Assembly (NCBI RefSeq): GCF_000018685.1
Contig: NC_010001.1
Span: forward strand, 4,311,501-4,375,500
Direction of reading: 5' to 3'
Origin: Lachnoclostridium phytofermentans ISDg
GTDB taxonomy: Bacteria; Bacillota; Clostridia; Lachnospirales; Lachnospiraceae
Length of the DNA stretch: 64,000 bases
Notes under the pieces: generated by a model
What the model was told of the DNA's origin: nothing
Database searches by the model: none
The model's input: the letters and a program-made list of their open reading frames with translations, nothing else
Part shown: positions 26,137 through 35,478 of the stretch, piece after piece
Position numbering within the stretch: position 1 is the stretch's first letter
Layout: each line of letters starts with the position of its first letter
Program-made: the position numbers and the translations under genes

Positions 26137-26733
26137 AAAGCGTTTCCAGTCATCCCCAAAACGAATGGATTTTTCGCATGAGTTGTATTATAGGCATGGG
26201 GCTTTTTACTGTCAATAAGGTTGCCATATTTTCGTCACATACAGAGAGAAGAAAATTACCTCTCATTTCCACATGTGTGTAATGTGCACAAGTTTTTAAC
26301 CTAGAACGCCCTCATAAATTGTATGTTTTTACTATACTCAGAAAATCTAATTGTTACGCTTTTGTTAAGAATTATATACATAGAATTTAATATTTATACA
26401 GTCAAGCCTAATATGATTCAGTTCTATAGCTGTAGAACACCTATATTTGCTATATTTATGTTAATTTGGGTGTCAATTTTTATCCAAATTAGTGTAATAA
26501 TTATGTAACAATTAGTCATATTTAGGTATTACTGTCGTACTCTTCGACATACTTCTTATCTATTGCATTCTGCCTGATTGTTGAGTATAGTTAAATCAGA
26601 AATTCTCTGCTCAATACCGTAAGTGGAAGCTCTTTCAAAATACATATTATATTCTGCTCAATATCAAAAGTGGAAGCTCTTTCAAAATACATATTATATA
26701 TAGAAGAAACTCATACCAGAAAGGGGTGGTACC
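26137..26733 (+). other. Non-coding stretch with a 47-bp tandem duplication upstream of the AP2 gene
   Basis: About 600 bases without a supported gene; the open frame at 26323-26508 lacks a ribosome site. Two tandem 47-bp units lie at 26606-26652 and 26653-26699, starting TCTGCTCAATA and ending ACATATTATAT with a few differences. They end 34 bases before the AP2 start codon and could hold duplicated promoter or operator sites. The strong promoter at 26109-26136 points into this stretch, so it may be a long leader or a small RNA. Confidence 0.5.
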
Positions 26734-27549
26734 ATGCCATTACCGGGGGTCTATGTAGCAAACAAAAAAAATGGTGAGACCTACTATCGTTCTTCCATTA
26801 CCCACAAAAACAAACATATTAGTCTTGGGAGCTTCGATACCGAAAAAGCTGCTCACGCGGCATACCAATCTGCAATGAAATTATTAAATAAGAAAAAAGG
26901 CATAAAAAAAAGCATTCCTACTGCGGATGCCTTTTACGCCTTACGTTCTCCAATCTCTTTTGATAAGTGGATTATGTTATTAAATTTTATAGATAACGGA
27001 ATCTACTGTCGCAATCCTATCTATTTGCAAAACAATTACTTCTTATATTATCTGGATGAACATACACCTCTGAAATTTGATGCAGATGATTTGTTTTATT
27101 ATATGAACCATCGCATTATGAGAAGAGGCGGCCACTTATTCGTATCTGATTATGGGATGCAAGTAAATATTCTATCCCGATATGGAATTAAAAATTTTGC
27201 GGTTGCTGGGCGAGACTATCGCTTTTCGAATGGTGATTTGATGGATTTTCGTTATGGTAATATAAAAATTATAAACCGATATCATGGAGTTCAAAAAACA
27301 ATAGTAAAAGGTCAAGAACTTTATACAACAAGAATCCATATCAACGGTGATTATATTGTTGGAAAATACGGAAGTGAAATTGAAGCAGCGATCGCTTATA
27401 ACAAAGCCGCATCATTATTAAAGAGTAAAGGTTTAGTAAAAGACTTCCCTGATAACTATGTTGAAGGGGTTGACGATATCACCTATGCTAAGCTATATAA
27501 TAACCTCAGAATCAGTAAAAAGCTTCGTGAATTGCCAGACTTTATTTAA
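26734..27549 (+). CDS. Protein with two AP2-like DNA-binding domains
   Basis: 271 residues. Residues 1-52 (PGVYVANKKNGETYYRSSIT, LGSFDTEKAAHAAYQSA) and about 198-248 (YGSEIEAAIAYNKAASLLK) each have the three-strand plus helix layout of AP2/ERF domains with the GSFDTEEEAAxAYxxA-type helix. The centre (about 70-190) has DEHTPLKFDADDLFYYMNHR and RRGGHLFVSDYGMQ, which I do not recognise as a catalytic domain. It resembles the body of AP2-HNH homing endonucleases but no clear HNH motif is visible. AAAGGGGTGG precedes the ATG. It stands alone between two terminators. A transcription factor or a domesticated homing-endonuclease relative are both possible. Confidence 0.75.
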   Translation: MPLPGVYVANKKNGETYYRSSITHKNKHISLGSFDTEKAAHAAYQSAMKLLNKKKGIKKSIPTADAFYALRSPISFDKWIMLLNFIDNGIYCRNPIYLQNNYFLYYLDEHTPLKFDADDLFYYMNHRIMRRGGHLFVSDYGMQVNILSRYGIKNFAVAGRDYRFSNGDLMDFRYGNIKIINRYHGVQKTIVKGQELYTTRIHINGDYIVGKYGSEIEAAIAYNKAASLLKSKGLVKDFPDNYVEGVDDITYAKLYNNLRISKKLRELPDFI

Positions 27550-27724
27550 TGTGATTTGTGATTTGTCAGGCTTTAATTAACGTAATTTGTCAACTTTAAT
27601 TAACATATTTTGTGTTTTCTTCCCAGTAATAAATTGTCTGAAAACTTTTTTAAAAAAAGGTACCTTTTTTCGATATTTTATGATATAATACAACTATATT
27701 TTTCTTCTTCCATTTTCATATTTA

Positions 27725-27777
27725 GCGCCATATGGCGCATTGGAAACGCACGCTACCGCGTGCGTTTTCTTTTTTTC
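27725..27777 (+). terminator. Palindrome and terminator overlapping the end of the opposite gene
   Basis: The 14-bp palindrome GCGCCATATGGCGC (27725-27738) is followed by AAACGCACGC-TACC-GCGTGCGTTT (27744-27767) and T-rich CTTTTTTT, giving a plus-strand terminator for the AP2 gene. The stop codon of the minus-strand ABC permease (27753-27755) falls in this hairpin, and its last codons (KKRKRTR) are the T tract read backwards. On the minus strand no U tract follows. Confidence 0.8.
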
Positions 27778-28667
27778 ACTGGAGTGATTAGCCAGGAAGA
27801 AACAATAATAAGTATGAAAGATACCGCACTTTGTACTAAGAGACTTATTGTAAACCAATGATTGATGAGATATTTCGTCGCTTTGCTATAAGCTCTCCAA
27901 TCGGTAAATGCACCCGCTTCAATTCCTATTTGTTGTTTTAACATAGAGAAAAAAGTAAAAATAGGGTCAAATAATAGGGTAGAAATCGTAATTTTAACTT
28001 CAGCCATACCACTCATTTTACTCACTCCATAAACCACCTCACGTCTCATACTTCCAAGTGATTCAAGCAAATGACCTCCAAGTAATAACATCGCAAGCCC
28101 TATCGTTATAATCAATCCAGTTGTATAAGTACAAACTGTTGAGAGTGTTGTTCGTTTACATAAACTAGAAAAGAAGATACCTATACTGCCTAGATAGATA
28201 GAAGTTACAAACATAAATAGCTGAAACTGAAGCAGCTGAACGAAGTTAATTCCTCCTACTGCAAAAACTAGTGCAGTAATTGGTAACGAAGAAACTCCTA
28301 GTAAAAGAATTAAACTTAAGGACGCAAGTAATTTTCCTTTAATAATTTGCAATGGAGTCATCCGAGTCGAAAGTAAAATGTCTAATGTTTGTTTTTCCCT
28401 CTCGCCAGAAATTGCGCCAGACGATATTCCTGGGATCAAAAACAACACTAATAAAAATTGAGCACCGACTATAATTCCGTATATGGTAAGTATATCAGAG
28501 TAATTAACTGAGCTTCCAAGCTTTTGTGCACCTTCAAACGTAAGATAGAAAGCTAAAAGTCCAAATAAAGATAGGATTCCATTAAATACTGACAATAAAA
28601 CCGCAGTCTTTTTCATTCTTGCATTTTGATATAGTTCTCTAAGATAGACAGAGTTCACATGCCACAT
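27753..28667 (-). CDS. ABC-2 type transporter permease
   Basis: 304 residues with six hydrophobic helices. The conserved segment GISSGAISGEREKQTLDILLSTRMTPLQIIKGKLLA lies after the second helix, around residues 80-115, and is the hallmark of ABC-2 permeases (here quoted in part: SGEREKQTLDILL). It should pair with the ATPase immediately upstream (14-base gap). GGAG lies seven bases before the ATG. In this operon it probably moves a lipid, peptide or envelope component outward, or powers the large partner protein at 29714; the substrate is unknown. Its C-terminus is unusually basic because it overlaps the terminator of the opposite gene. Confidence 0.88.
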   Translation of the reverse strand: MWHVNSVYLRELYQNARMKKTAVLLSVFNGILSLFGLLAFYLTFEGAQKLGSSVNYSDILTIYGIIVGAQFLLVLFLIPGISSGAISGEREKQTLDILLSTRMTPLQIIKGKLLASLSLILLLGVSSLPITALVFAVGGINFVQLLQFQLFMFVTSIYLGSIGIFFSSLCKRTTLSTVCTYTTGLIITIGLAMLLLGGHLLESLGSMRREVVYGVSKMSGMAEVKITISTLLFDPIFTFFSMLKQQIGIEAGAFTDWRAYSKATKYLINHWFTISLLVQSAVSFILIIVSSWLITPVKKRKRTR

Positions 28668-28681
28668 ACTTTTTCTCCTTT

Positions 28682-29596
28682 CTATTTGGTCAGCCTAAGA
28701 AAAATCTCCTCTAAAGTTCCATCCTCTCTCTTATAAGAGGCGATTGAAACACCAGAAGCTATCAACCTTGATAATAATTCTGCTTCTTTACTCTCTTCTC
28801 CATAAAAGTGGAAGGAGATGCTTCCTTCCTTACTTGCAATATTCGTTACTTCAGGCATTTTTTTTAGTAACTTTATTGCAATATCATGACCATCTATAAT
28901 TTTCATCATAAGAGGGTTTTCCGCTTTTTGTTTTGCCATAATTTCTTTCATTGGGCCTTGTATCACAAGTTTTCCACTCTCAATGATTCCAAGGTTTGTA
29001 CACATTTCCGAAAGATCCTTAAGGACATGAGAACTTAAAAGAATCGTTACTTTCTGTGCGCAAAGATTCTTTAATATTCCCTGAAGTTCTAACCTCGCTC
29101 TTGGTTCAAGACCAGAAGCAGGTTCATCTAGTAACAACAATTTCGGTTGATGCAGCAATGTCCTCGCCAGACATAACCGCTGCTTCATTCCCCTAGAAAG
29201 TTCATCCACATAGTCATGCTTCTTATCTTTAAGATCTACAAGTTCAAGAAGCTCATCAATTCTTCTTTCTGCATTACTACCAACAATTCCATAGATTGTG
29301 GCATAAAAATTTAAATACTCCGCGGCATCCAAATTGTCATAAACGCCGAAGAAGTCAGGCATATATCCAATCCGTTCTTTTGCATGTCTAGGATAGCGAA
29401 GGGCATCAATCCCATCCACCCAAACTTCACCAGAATCCGCTGATAAAAGGGAAGCTATGATTTTCATAGTGGTTGTTTTACCAGCACCATTAGGGCCGAC
29501 AAAACCATATAATTCTCCCTTATGAAGTTCCATATTCAGTCCATCAAGTGCATATGACTTACCAAATTTCTTTACCAAATCCTTTACTACTAACAT
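28682..29596 (-). CDS. ABC transporter ATP-binding protein
   Basis: 304 residues from the ATG at 29596, which follows AAAGGAGG. Walker A is GPNGAGKTT (about 34-42), the signature is LSRGMKQRL, and Walker B is LLLLDEPASG followed by SSHVLKDL. The order and the LSRGM-type signature belong to the ABC-2 export subfamily (CcmA/GldA/NatA-like). The C-terminal ~90 residues form the usual accessory domain. It follows the 921-residue membrane protein by 117 bases and precedes the permease by 14, so the three are likely one complex. Confidence 0.94.
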   Translation of the reverse strand: MLVVKDLVKKFGKSYALDGLNMELHKGELYGFVGPNGAGKTTTMKIIASLLSADSGEVWVDGIDALRYPRHAKERIGYMPDFFGVYDNLDAAEYLNFYATIYGIVGSNAERRIDELLELVDLKDKKHDYVDELSRGMKQRLCLARTLLHQPKLLLLDEPASGLEPRARLELQGILKNLCAQKVTILLSSHVLKDLSEMCTNLGIIESGKLVIQGPMKEIMAKQKAENPLMMKIIDGHDIAIKLLKKMPEVTNIASKEGSISFHFYGEESKEAELLSRLIASGVSIASYKREDGTLEEIFLRLTK

Positions 29597-29713
29597 AGCT
29601 CCTCCTTTCCGTTCATAATACATTCTTTTCTATCCTTGATTCACTTTTACAACCCACATTGTGAGTACGCATCTCTTAAAAGATACAATTCTTCAAGAAA
29701 CATTTATAACCGA

Positions 29714-32479
29714 TTAATTAGCCATCTTTATGTAGGAGATAACCGGAATAGTGAATACACCACTCATCTCGACTTCTTCTCCTTCATACTTAATCTTTAA
29801 TTCATGCTCCTTACTTAGATAATCCTTTAGTTCTTCTGCGCTTAAAGAAGCATCTCCCTCACCATCTTCAGCATTCACCTTCTGATATCTACCATCCTGT
29901 AATAAATCAGATCGAAATACCAAATCATACTGGCTGGTAGTTCTATTGTAGAAATATATCTTCTTTGCCAATAAATAATAATTTGTATCTTGATTTAAGC
30001 TAAGTTGAAAAACATCTGCCAGTACTAGCTTTGAAATTTCATCTTCTTTTGGTAGCTGATACTCTAATTCAATGCTATTCGTATAAACATAGCGAAGCGC
30101 ATTATCATAATAGTTGCTCCCACCTGCCTTTAGATAGCGATCAAGGTTTGGAACTAAAGTCACATCACCGGTTGTTGTATTAAGTTCCAAAGGAACTACC
30201 ATCATAGAAACTCCATAGCTAGCACGATTGTTAGATAAAGATGAAAATGGATGTTCCTTAGGTAAACTATCTATAAACCCGATAAGATATGCTCCTTCTT
30301 TCGCATAAAGTCCCTCTTCAATCACCATGCTAAGTGCATTATTTTTTCTTACACGATCCGGTGATATCTTAGTTTCTTGATTACCAAGCTCTACACTAAT
30401 CGAATTTGAATTATACAAAATACTATAAATATTAAAATTGTATTCTTGGCTACATTCCTCAAGGGAAGCACTCTCACCGCTTTCTAAATCTCCAAGCAAA
30501 GCAACTCTACCATTATAATAAACATATGCTTCTTCAAAATTTTCCGAAGTATCATTTGTTACACTACCACTCATAGTACTTTCTGTAACCGAAACCTGAC
30601 CTGTTACTTCATCATCTAATTCTCTGGAGTAATCTAGAGAAAAATACTGAGGAGTGAATGCTGGTATATGGTCAAACATCAAGGAATAGCTATCTTTCGA
30701 TTTTAACACTGAAGTATTGACTGCCTCACCAAAGCTCAGAGTATCATATGGTTTCTCTTTATCAATTACATCATAAAAGGTTGGATACTGATACTTTCCC
30801 GCAATGACCTCATTTGCATCCCCAAGACTTAGCTCCGTCTTTTGGTTGGAGGATAAATATACATTTACATTGGATTCGGCCTCAAGCGTTTTAGTATTAG
30901 GGTCATAAGTCTCTACATTAAAATAAGAAATATACGGCTCTGTAATTCTTGTATTGGTTCCCATCACATATACAATGCAAGAAAATACAAGAGAGAGACA
31001 AGGAACTAACACCCAGACTAGGATATTCTTCTTCTTTTTATGAAGTATAAAGTATAGGAGAGGTCCAATGATAACAATATAGACCACTAATAAAATCGTA
31101 TAAGGAAACACTTTCGGAACATCAATAGAATTAGAGTTATTTATAATTCCCTGGACTCTGTAATTATCGAAGTTCGCATATTGCTCAACCTCCAAATGTT
31201 TCTTTACAGCAGCGGGTATGTCTTCAAGCACTTGCGAAACCACGGAAAGATAAAAGGTATTCAATATCTTTCCACTTACCCCATCATTCACTAAAATCTT
31301 TGCTTCCGTCAATCCCTCCATACCCAGTGGAAAATGAAATACCAAAACATTACCTTCTCCATATGGCACCTTCTCATAGATAGTAAGATTGTTAGATTCC
31401 TTCTTTTTTGTAGCATTCGTGGTAGAAAATACAGTAACAGTCTTTTCAACCGAAGTAAACTTTAAGTCGCTAATAATTTTATTACCTAAAATAGATTTTC
31501 CAATATATAAGTTACAATCTTTCTGTGGCTCTTTGTTTTTTATATCCTCTTTATATTTTAAGTTAGAAGCTCGTAATGTTTCATATCCCTTCACCCTTAA
31601 TAAAAGATCTGAAAATTCAGAAGGCTCTTTCATGGATATCTTTGCATTCTGCACTGAAAAATCGGAAGTTTCTTCTTCAAGACTTACTATATTTTGATTA
31701 CTAAGCCACTTAATTGCAGGTATACCATCCTCGTAGTAAGCCTCACTTCCAAAAACCAGCGTACCACCACGTTTCACAAACCCTAGTATTGCTTGTTGCT
31801 GTTCCTCGGTTAGACTAGATATCTTAAAATTTTCAATTACCAACACATCTATCATATCAAGTCCAAAATAATCACTTGGAAAATTACTTTTATCCAAGTA
31901 AACACACTTATTCCCAAAATACTCAAAATAAGACAGCGGAGTCGACATATCACTTAAAATACCTACGTAATAATAGGTTCCTAAGTTAACGACATTAAGA
32001 GGGATTACCTCTTCTACAATTGTATCCTTACTGGAAGATAGAAGCTCAAATTTCATGCTTTTACTGGCTCTGTTCATAGGAATATTTAACGTTACGACAT
32101 TTTTTTCTAATCCTAGAATTGTCGCTGTAGTAGCATAACGAATATTATCTTGTTCTTCATTCATTATAGTGGCAGCTATTTCACCAGTAAAACTTTCACC
32201 TTTGTTATAGATTTTTGCAGTTACCTGTATGGTTCTACCATATCTAGCTTGTTGCTCAAACCCATATTGTAACGTAACTACGACACGGTCATTGGCTAAA
32301 ATGATTGGTTTCCCACTTTGATCGGTATTTCCTACATTCGTTTGCGGAGCCCTTGCTGCAGTTGCATCAACCATTTTACATGGCAATAACATGACTATAG
32401 ACAATGAAATTATTACAAGCAATATTATAGCTTTCGATAATATTGCTTGCAATAAACAAGGTACACGTAAATGTTTCAT
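29714..32479 (-). CDS. Large extracytoplasmic membrane protein with GATase-like region, ABC-transporter associated
   Basis: 921 residues, no enzyme recognised. A signal-anchor helix (about 15-35) is followed by a beta-rich domain (about 60-170). A region around 200-250 (DMIDVLVIENFKISSL, VKRGGTLVFGSE) resembles the class I GATase-like fold of DUF4350/GldG-type auxiliary proteins. Two membrane helices lie near 453-506, and a second large extracytoplasmic domain (about 510-921) follows. GGAGG precedes the ATG. It lies 18 bases after the histidine kinase gene and just before an ABC ATPase and permease. This recalls the GldA-GldF-GldG arrangement, where a GATase-like membrane protein works with an ABC-2 transporter. 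That analogy is inference; the function is unknown. Confidence 0.72.
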   Translation of the reverse strand: MKHLRVPCLLQAILSKAIILLVIISLSIVMLLPCKMVDATAARAPQTNVGNTDQSGKPIILANDRVVVTLQYGFEQQARYGRTIQVTAKIYNKGESFTGEIAATIMNEEQDNIRYATTATILGLEKNVVTLNIPMNRASKSMKFELLSSSKDTIVEEVIPLNVVNLGTYYYVGILSDMSTPLSYFEYFGNKCVYLDKSNFPSDYFGLDMIDVLVIENFKISSLTEEQQQAILGFVKRGGTLVFGSEAYYEDGIPAIKWLSNQNIVSLEEETSDFSVQNAKISMKEPSEFSDLLLRVKGYETLRASNLKYKEDIKNKEPQKDCNLYIGKSILGNKIISDLKFTSVEKTVTVFSTTNATKKKESNNLTIYEKVPYGEGNVLVFHFPLGMEGLTEAKILVNDGVSGKILNTFYLSVVSQVLEDIPAAVKKHLEVEQYANFDNYRVQGIINNSNSIDVPKVFPYTILLVVYIVIIGPLLYFILHKKKKNILVWVLVPCLSLVFSCIVYVMGTNTRITEPYISYFNVETYDPNTKTLEAESNVNVYLSSNQKTELSLGDANEVIAGKYQYPTFYDVIDKEKPYDTLSFGEAVNTSVLKSKDSYSLMFDHIPAFTPQYFSLDYSRELDDEVTGQVSVTESTMSGSVTNDTSENFEEAYVYYNGRVALLGDLESGESASLEECSQEYNFNIYSILYNSNSISVELGNQETKISPDRVRKNNALSMVIEEGLYAKEGAYLIGFIDSLPKEHPFSSLSNNRASYGVSMMVVPLELNTTTGDVTLVPNLDRYLKAGGSNYYDNALRYVYTNSIELEYQLPKEDEISKLVLADVFQLSLNQDTNYYLLAKKIYFYNRTTSQYDLVFRSDLLQDGRYQKVNAEDGEGDASLSAEELKDYLSKEHELKIKYEGEEVEMSGVFTIPVISYIKMAN

Positions 32480-32497
32480 GGAGCTCCTCCTTTTCCT

Positions 32498-33721
32498 TTA
32501 TTGACCGATTGGTAATATCACCTCAAAAACTGTTCCATCCAACCCACTTCGAGCCGTCACTTGACCACCGTGCATCTCAAAAATATTTCTTGCAATAGCA
32601 AGACCAAGACCTGTCCCGCCATGCTCTTCATTTCTAGAATATTCAACACGATAGAATTTCTCAAAAATGTGCGTAATATCTTTCTTTGGTATAACCTCAC
32701 CATAATTTGTGATTGTTACAATTACCTCAGTATCTTTTACCTCTAAACGTAAATTTATATTCTTACCATCTGCGCCGTATTTTATTGCATTTCCTATTAA
32801 ATTAGCAAATGCTCTAGCCAAATAATCTCCATCTGCACTTACAACCGCGGAAGGTACTGTCACATCAAAACTATATTCTAAGCCATATTCCGTAAAGCTT
32901 GGATAAAACTCATCCAATAATTGATAAAGCATCTTTACGATATCAACTTCTTTTTTATAAAATTTAACTTCTCCAAATTCAAACTTGGTATAGGAAAATA
33001 AATCTTCAATTAACTTTTCCAAGCGAATTGACTTATTGTAAGCAATACCGATATACTTATCCTTTATCTCCGCAGGAAGGTCTTTCTTCGATACCAAATC
33101 TAAATAACCTATTATTGAAGTTAATGGAGTTCGTAAATCATGCGCTACATTTGTGATTAACTCATTTTTCTTACTTTCCGTGTTACGCTCTTCTTCCATG
33201 ATCGCTTTTATTTCCACTGCCATGCGATTTAAATTCTGAGCTATTCTTGTAAATTCGTCATCATTGCGAAGCGGTATTCTCACATCAAAATTGCCAATGG
33301 CCAATTCATCAATGCCCTTTGATATTTCTTTTAGATAAGAACTCATCTTCTTAGTAAAAATCATAAAATAAGTAATAAAAGATGCAAAACCAATAAATAA
33401 AGCAACCAAATAAACGACTGGATCAAGCTCGCCATTACTTTGGCTATTTTTTGTGTTTACATCTGGTGCATATTTTAGATTTAAAGAATTCTGGTAAATA
33501 GCATCACTCACCGAATTATTAGAACTATTTGATGTTTGATTTTTATAATCCGAAGTTGCAGTTTCAAGCGCTTGTCTATATTCCTGATTTGATAGCAAAG
33601 TGTAAGAGATGAAGTGAACTATACCTAGAAAAAACAGTACTGTAAGTAAGGCTAAGATAGCACTTAGGATACTGTACCATAAGTTTCGGTATCGAAAACT
33701 ATGAATAAATTTATCTTCCAT
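32498..33721 (-). CDS. Sensor histidine kinase
   Basis: 407 residues from the ATG at 33721, after GAGAGGA; the frame is open to 33781. There are two membrane helices (about 17-42 and 101-122) with a 58-residue extracellular loop between them. A HAMP linker follows (about 123-175), then HisKA with phospho-acceptor His194 in NVAHDLRTPLTSI. The HATPase domain has the N-box NLIGNAIKYG and the G-boxes EHGGTGLGLAI. It sits directly downstream of its response regulator and upstream of the 921-residue protein and ABC genes, so it probably senses an envelope signal and controls this operon. The domain order resembles VanS-like kinases. Confidence 0.94.
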   Translation of the reverse strand: MEDKFIHSFRYRNLWYSILSAILALLTVLFFLGIVHFISYTLLSNQEYRQALETATSDYKNQTSNSSNNSVSDAIYQNSLNLKYAPDVNTKNSQSNGELDPVVYLVALFIGFASFITYFMIFTKKMSSYLKEISKGIDELAIGNFDVRIPLRNDDEFTRIAQNLNRMAVEIKAIMEEERNTESKKNELITNVAHDLRTPLTSIIGYLDLVSKKDLPAEIKDKYIGIAYNKSIRLEKLIEDLFSYTKFEFGEVKFYKKEVDIVKMLYQLLDEFYPSFTEYGLEYSFDVTVPSAVVSADGDYLARAFANLIGNAIKYGADGKNINLRLEVKDTEVIVTITNYGEVIPKKDITHIFEKFYRVEYSRNEEHGGTGLGLAIARNIFEMHGGQVTARSGLDGTVFEVILPIGQ

Positions 33722-33737
33722 CGTGGTCCTCTCTTCC

Positions 33738-33774
33738 AAACATGCCGCCAAAGGCATCACGCCGCTAAAGCGGC
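33738..33774 (-). other. Paired hairpins between response regulator and kinase genes
   Basis: The 60-base gap contains GCCGCTAAAGCGGC (33761-33774) and ATGCCGCCAAAGGCAT (33742-33757), two compact hairpins read in the mRNA. No U tract follows either. They may lower kinase expression relative to the regulator or protect mRNA ends. Confidence 0.45.
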
Positions 33775-33781
33775 ACAACAC

Positions 33782-34486
33782 TTACTTCTCAATCTTGTAT
33801 CCAACACCCCATACAGTTTTAATGATTTCTGCATTCCTTGAGTCCATTTCGATTTTCTCTCTAAGTCTTCGGATATGTACCATGACCGTATTATTTGCCT
33901 CGTACATCTTTTCGTTCCATACGCGCTCAAATATTTCATCCGTACTAAATACTCTTCCTGCATTTGAAGCTAATAAATATAAAATATCAAACTCTATTGG
34001 TGTCAATCTCACTTCTTTACCATATGCCATAACAACATGGGTTTCTTTATTAATTACCAAATGAGTCACCGTAATTTCTTTTTCATTTTTGTCCTCATAG
34101 GTACTTGGATTAAATTTTGTAAAGCGTCTTAACTGTGACTTAACTCGTGCCATTAATTCCAGCGGATTAAATGGCTTAATCACATAATCATCGGCACCTG
34201 TGCTAAGACCTATAATTTTATCGATGTCTGCTGACTTCGCACTTAACATAATGATTGGCACAGTACTGGTTTCTCTAATCTTTTTACACATACTCAGTCC
34301 ATCAATTCCTGGCATCATGATATCCAGTATGACAAGTTTAATGTTCTCCTTTTGGAGAATTTCGAGTCCTTCCATGGCATTGTATGCTTTAAATACCGGA
34401 TATCCATCACTAACTAAATGGATTTCAACCAATTCTGCGATCTCTTTATCATCATCAACTACTAAAATATTTATCTCCTCTGCCAT
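33782..34486 (-). CDS. OmpR-family response regulator
   Basis: 234 residues. The receiver domain (1-120) has the acidic pair DDDK, phospho-acceptor Asp55 in LVILDIMMPG, Ser/Thr in IMLSAKS and Lys in DYVIKPF. The winged-helix domain (about 135-232) contains RLTPIEFDILYLLASNAGRV and HIRRLREKIE, ending in TVWGVGYKI. It is the first gene of the kinase/ABC operon; the likely targets are this operon and envelope genes. The ribosome site is weak (AGGTAAG). The domain order is VanR-like, without a vancomycin-resistance context. Confidence 0.95.
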   Translation of the reverse strand: MAEEINILVVDDDKEIAELVEIHLVSDGYPVFKAYNAMEGLEILQKENIKLVILDIMMPGIDGLSMCKKIRETSTVPIIMLSAKSADIDKIIGLSTGADDYVIKPFNPLELMARVKSQLRRFTKFNPSTYEDKNEKEITVTHLVINKETHVVMAYGKEVRLTPIEFDILYLLASNAGRVFSTDEIFERVWNEKMYEANNTVMVHIRRLREKIEMDSRNAEIIKTVWGVGYKIEK

Positions 34487-34847
34487 TTCTTACCTACCCC
34501 CATTCTGTCGCAATTCTGTGAATTTGAGCGACAGCACAAATTCGTGTGTGAAAAATCTTGATCTTTCACACTATTCTCACTAGATTTATCTTATCATACC
34601 ATAGTCCCAAAATCTTTACTTTTTTCTTACAAAACCCTAGTTTTTCTTGTACTAATTCCTAAGTAAATCCAGCTTATTCCTGTATTTCCTTATGCTGTTT
34701 CAATATCTATGTTTTACTTCCTATTTATCTTTATCGAAACCTATCTACTAATACTTTACCTATCCCGCACTCATATATTTATCTATTTTTACGCTCATAC
34801 AAAAATACATTACTTAGGATACTATGCGCATTTATATTTCAAGTGAA

Positions 34848-34887
34848 TTATCCACAAAGACCTAAAATACAAGTACATTTATCCACA
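34848..34887 (+). promoter_or_regulatory. Two perfect DnaA boxes
   Basis: TTATCCACA occurs at 34848-34856 and 34879-34887, same orientation, 31 bp apart, in the 540-base gap between the response regulator and rnpB. Both are exact matches to the strict DnaA box. No dnaA, dnaN or AT-rich unwinding element is nearby, so this is not the origin; DnaA-responsive control or titration is possible. The rest of 34487-34920 shows nothing else certain. Confidence 0.6.
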
Positions 34888-34921
34888 AAAAAGGCGAAAT
34901 CTCTGATACTCTGTGTATTAC

Positions 34922-34976
34922 AAAAAAATAAGACTGTCTCCATGTTCTGCATATCTGCCGAACCGGATTCAGTCTC
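34922..34976 (-). terminator. Terminator of rnpB
   Basis: On the minus strand AGACTG (34970-34975 read backward) and CAGTCT (34931-34936) close a hairpin with inner GTTC/GAAC pairing, followed by TATTTTTTTG. It lies about 50 bases beyond the 3' end of the RNase P RNA. Confidence 0.8.
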
Positions 34977-35026
34977 ATAATCATGACAAGTCAGAATCTT
35001 ACTGGCTCATCTTAAGTTTAATCGAA

Positions 35027-35424
35027 GTTGAGTAGTACTATAAGCCGGGTTCTGTATTTGATGATCATCTATCTTGACTGTACGTTACCATACAGCTCAT
35101 TTGCCCGTTACCAGACAAAACGCGACCTACCTAAGAGCACGACGGGCCGCCGTATCGCTCTCATACCATAAAGGTATTTGTTTGGTCTTGCTTCAAGTGG
35201 GGTTTACACAGCCTTCTCTGTTACCAGAGAAGCGGTGGTCTCTTACACCGCCATTCCACCCTTACCTAACCTAACGGTTATTATCTAACCTGCGGTTAGG
35301 CGGTTTATTTTCTGTTGCACTGGCCTTAGAGTCGCCTCCACCGGACGTTATCCGGCACCCTGCCCTATGAAGCCCGGACTTTCCTCACCGATTAAATCGG
35401 CGCGATCATCTGTACTACTCAACC
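35027..35424 (-). ncRNA. rnpB: RNase P RNA (class A)
   Basis: The catalytic RNA of RNase P, which trims tRNA 5' ends. Conserved blocks on the minus strand are GAGGAAAGTCCGGGC near the 5' end, AGGGTGCCGG, GAGCGATACGGCGG and the 3' AGAACCCGGCTTA. The two ends GGTTGAGTAGTAC and GTACTACTCAAC pair perfectly as helix P1. A promoter TTTACA (35453-35458), 17 bp, TAGCAT (35430-35435) places the start at about 35424, inside the 54-base gap after the kinase-like gene. About 398 nt, normal for the family. Confidence 0.95.
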
Positions 35425-35478
35425 TTAGTATGCTAACATGAATCATTTCATTTGTAAAGAAGTTTATCTTGGTAAACA

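Noticed and set aside
26323..26508. Hydrophobic 61-codon open frame
   Set aside because: No ribosome site; composition typical of AT-rich non-coding DNA. A tiny membrane peptide cannot be fully excluded.
34848..34887. Chromosome origin from the DnaA boxes
   Set aside because: Only two boxes, no dnaA/dnaN/recF neighbourhood and no unwinding element; kept only as a regulatory observation.
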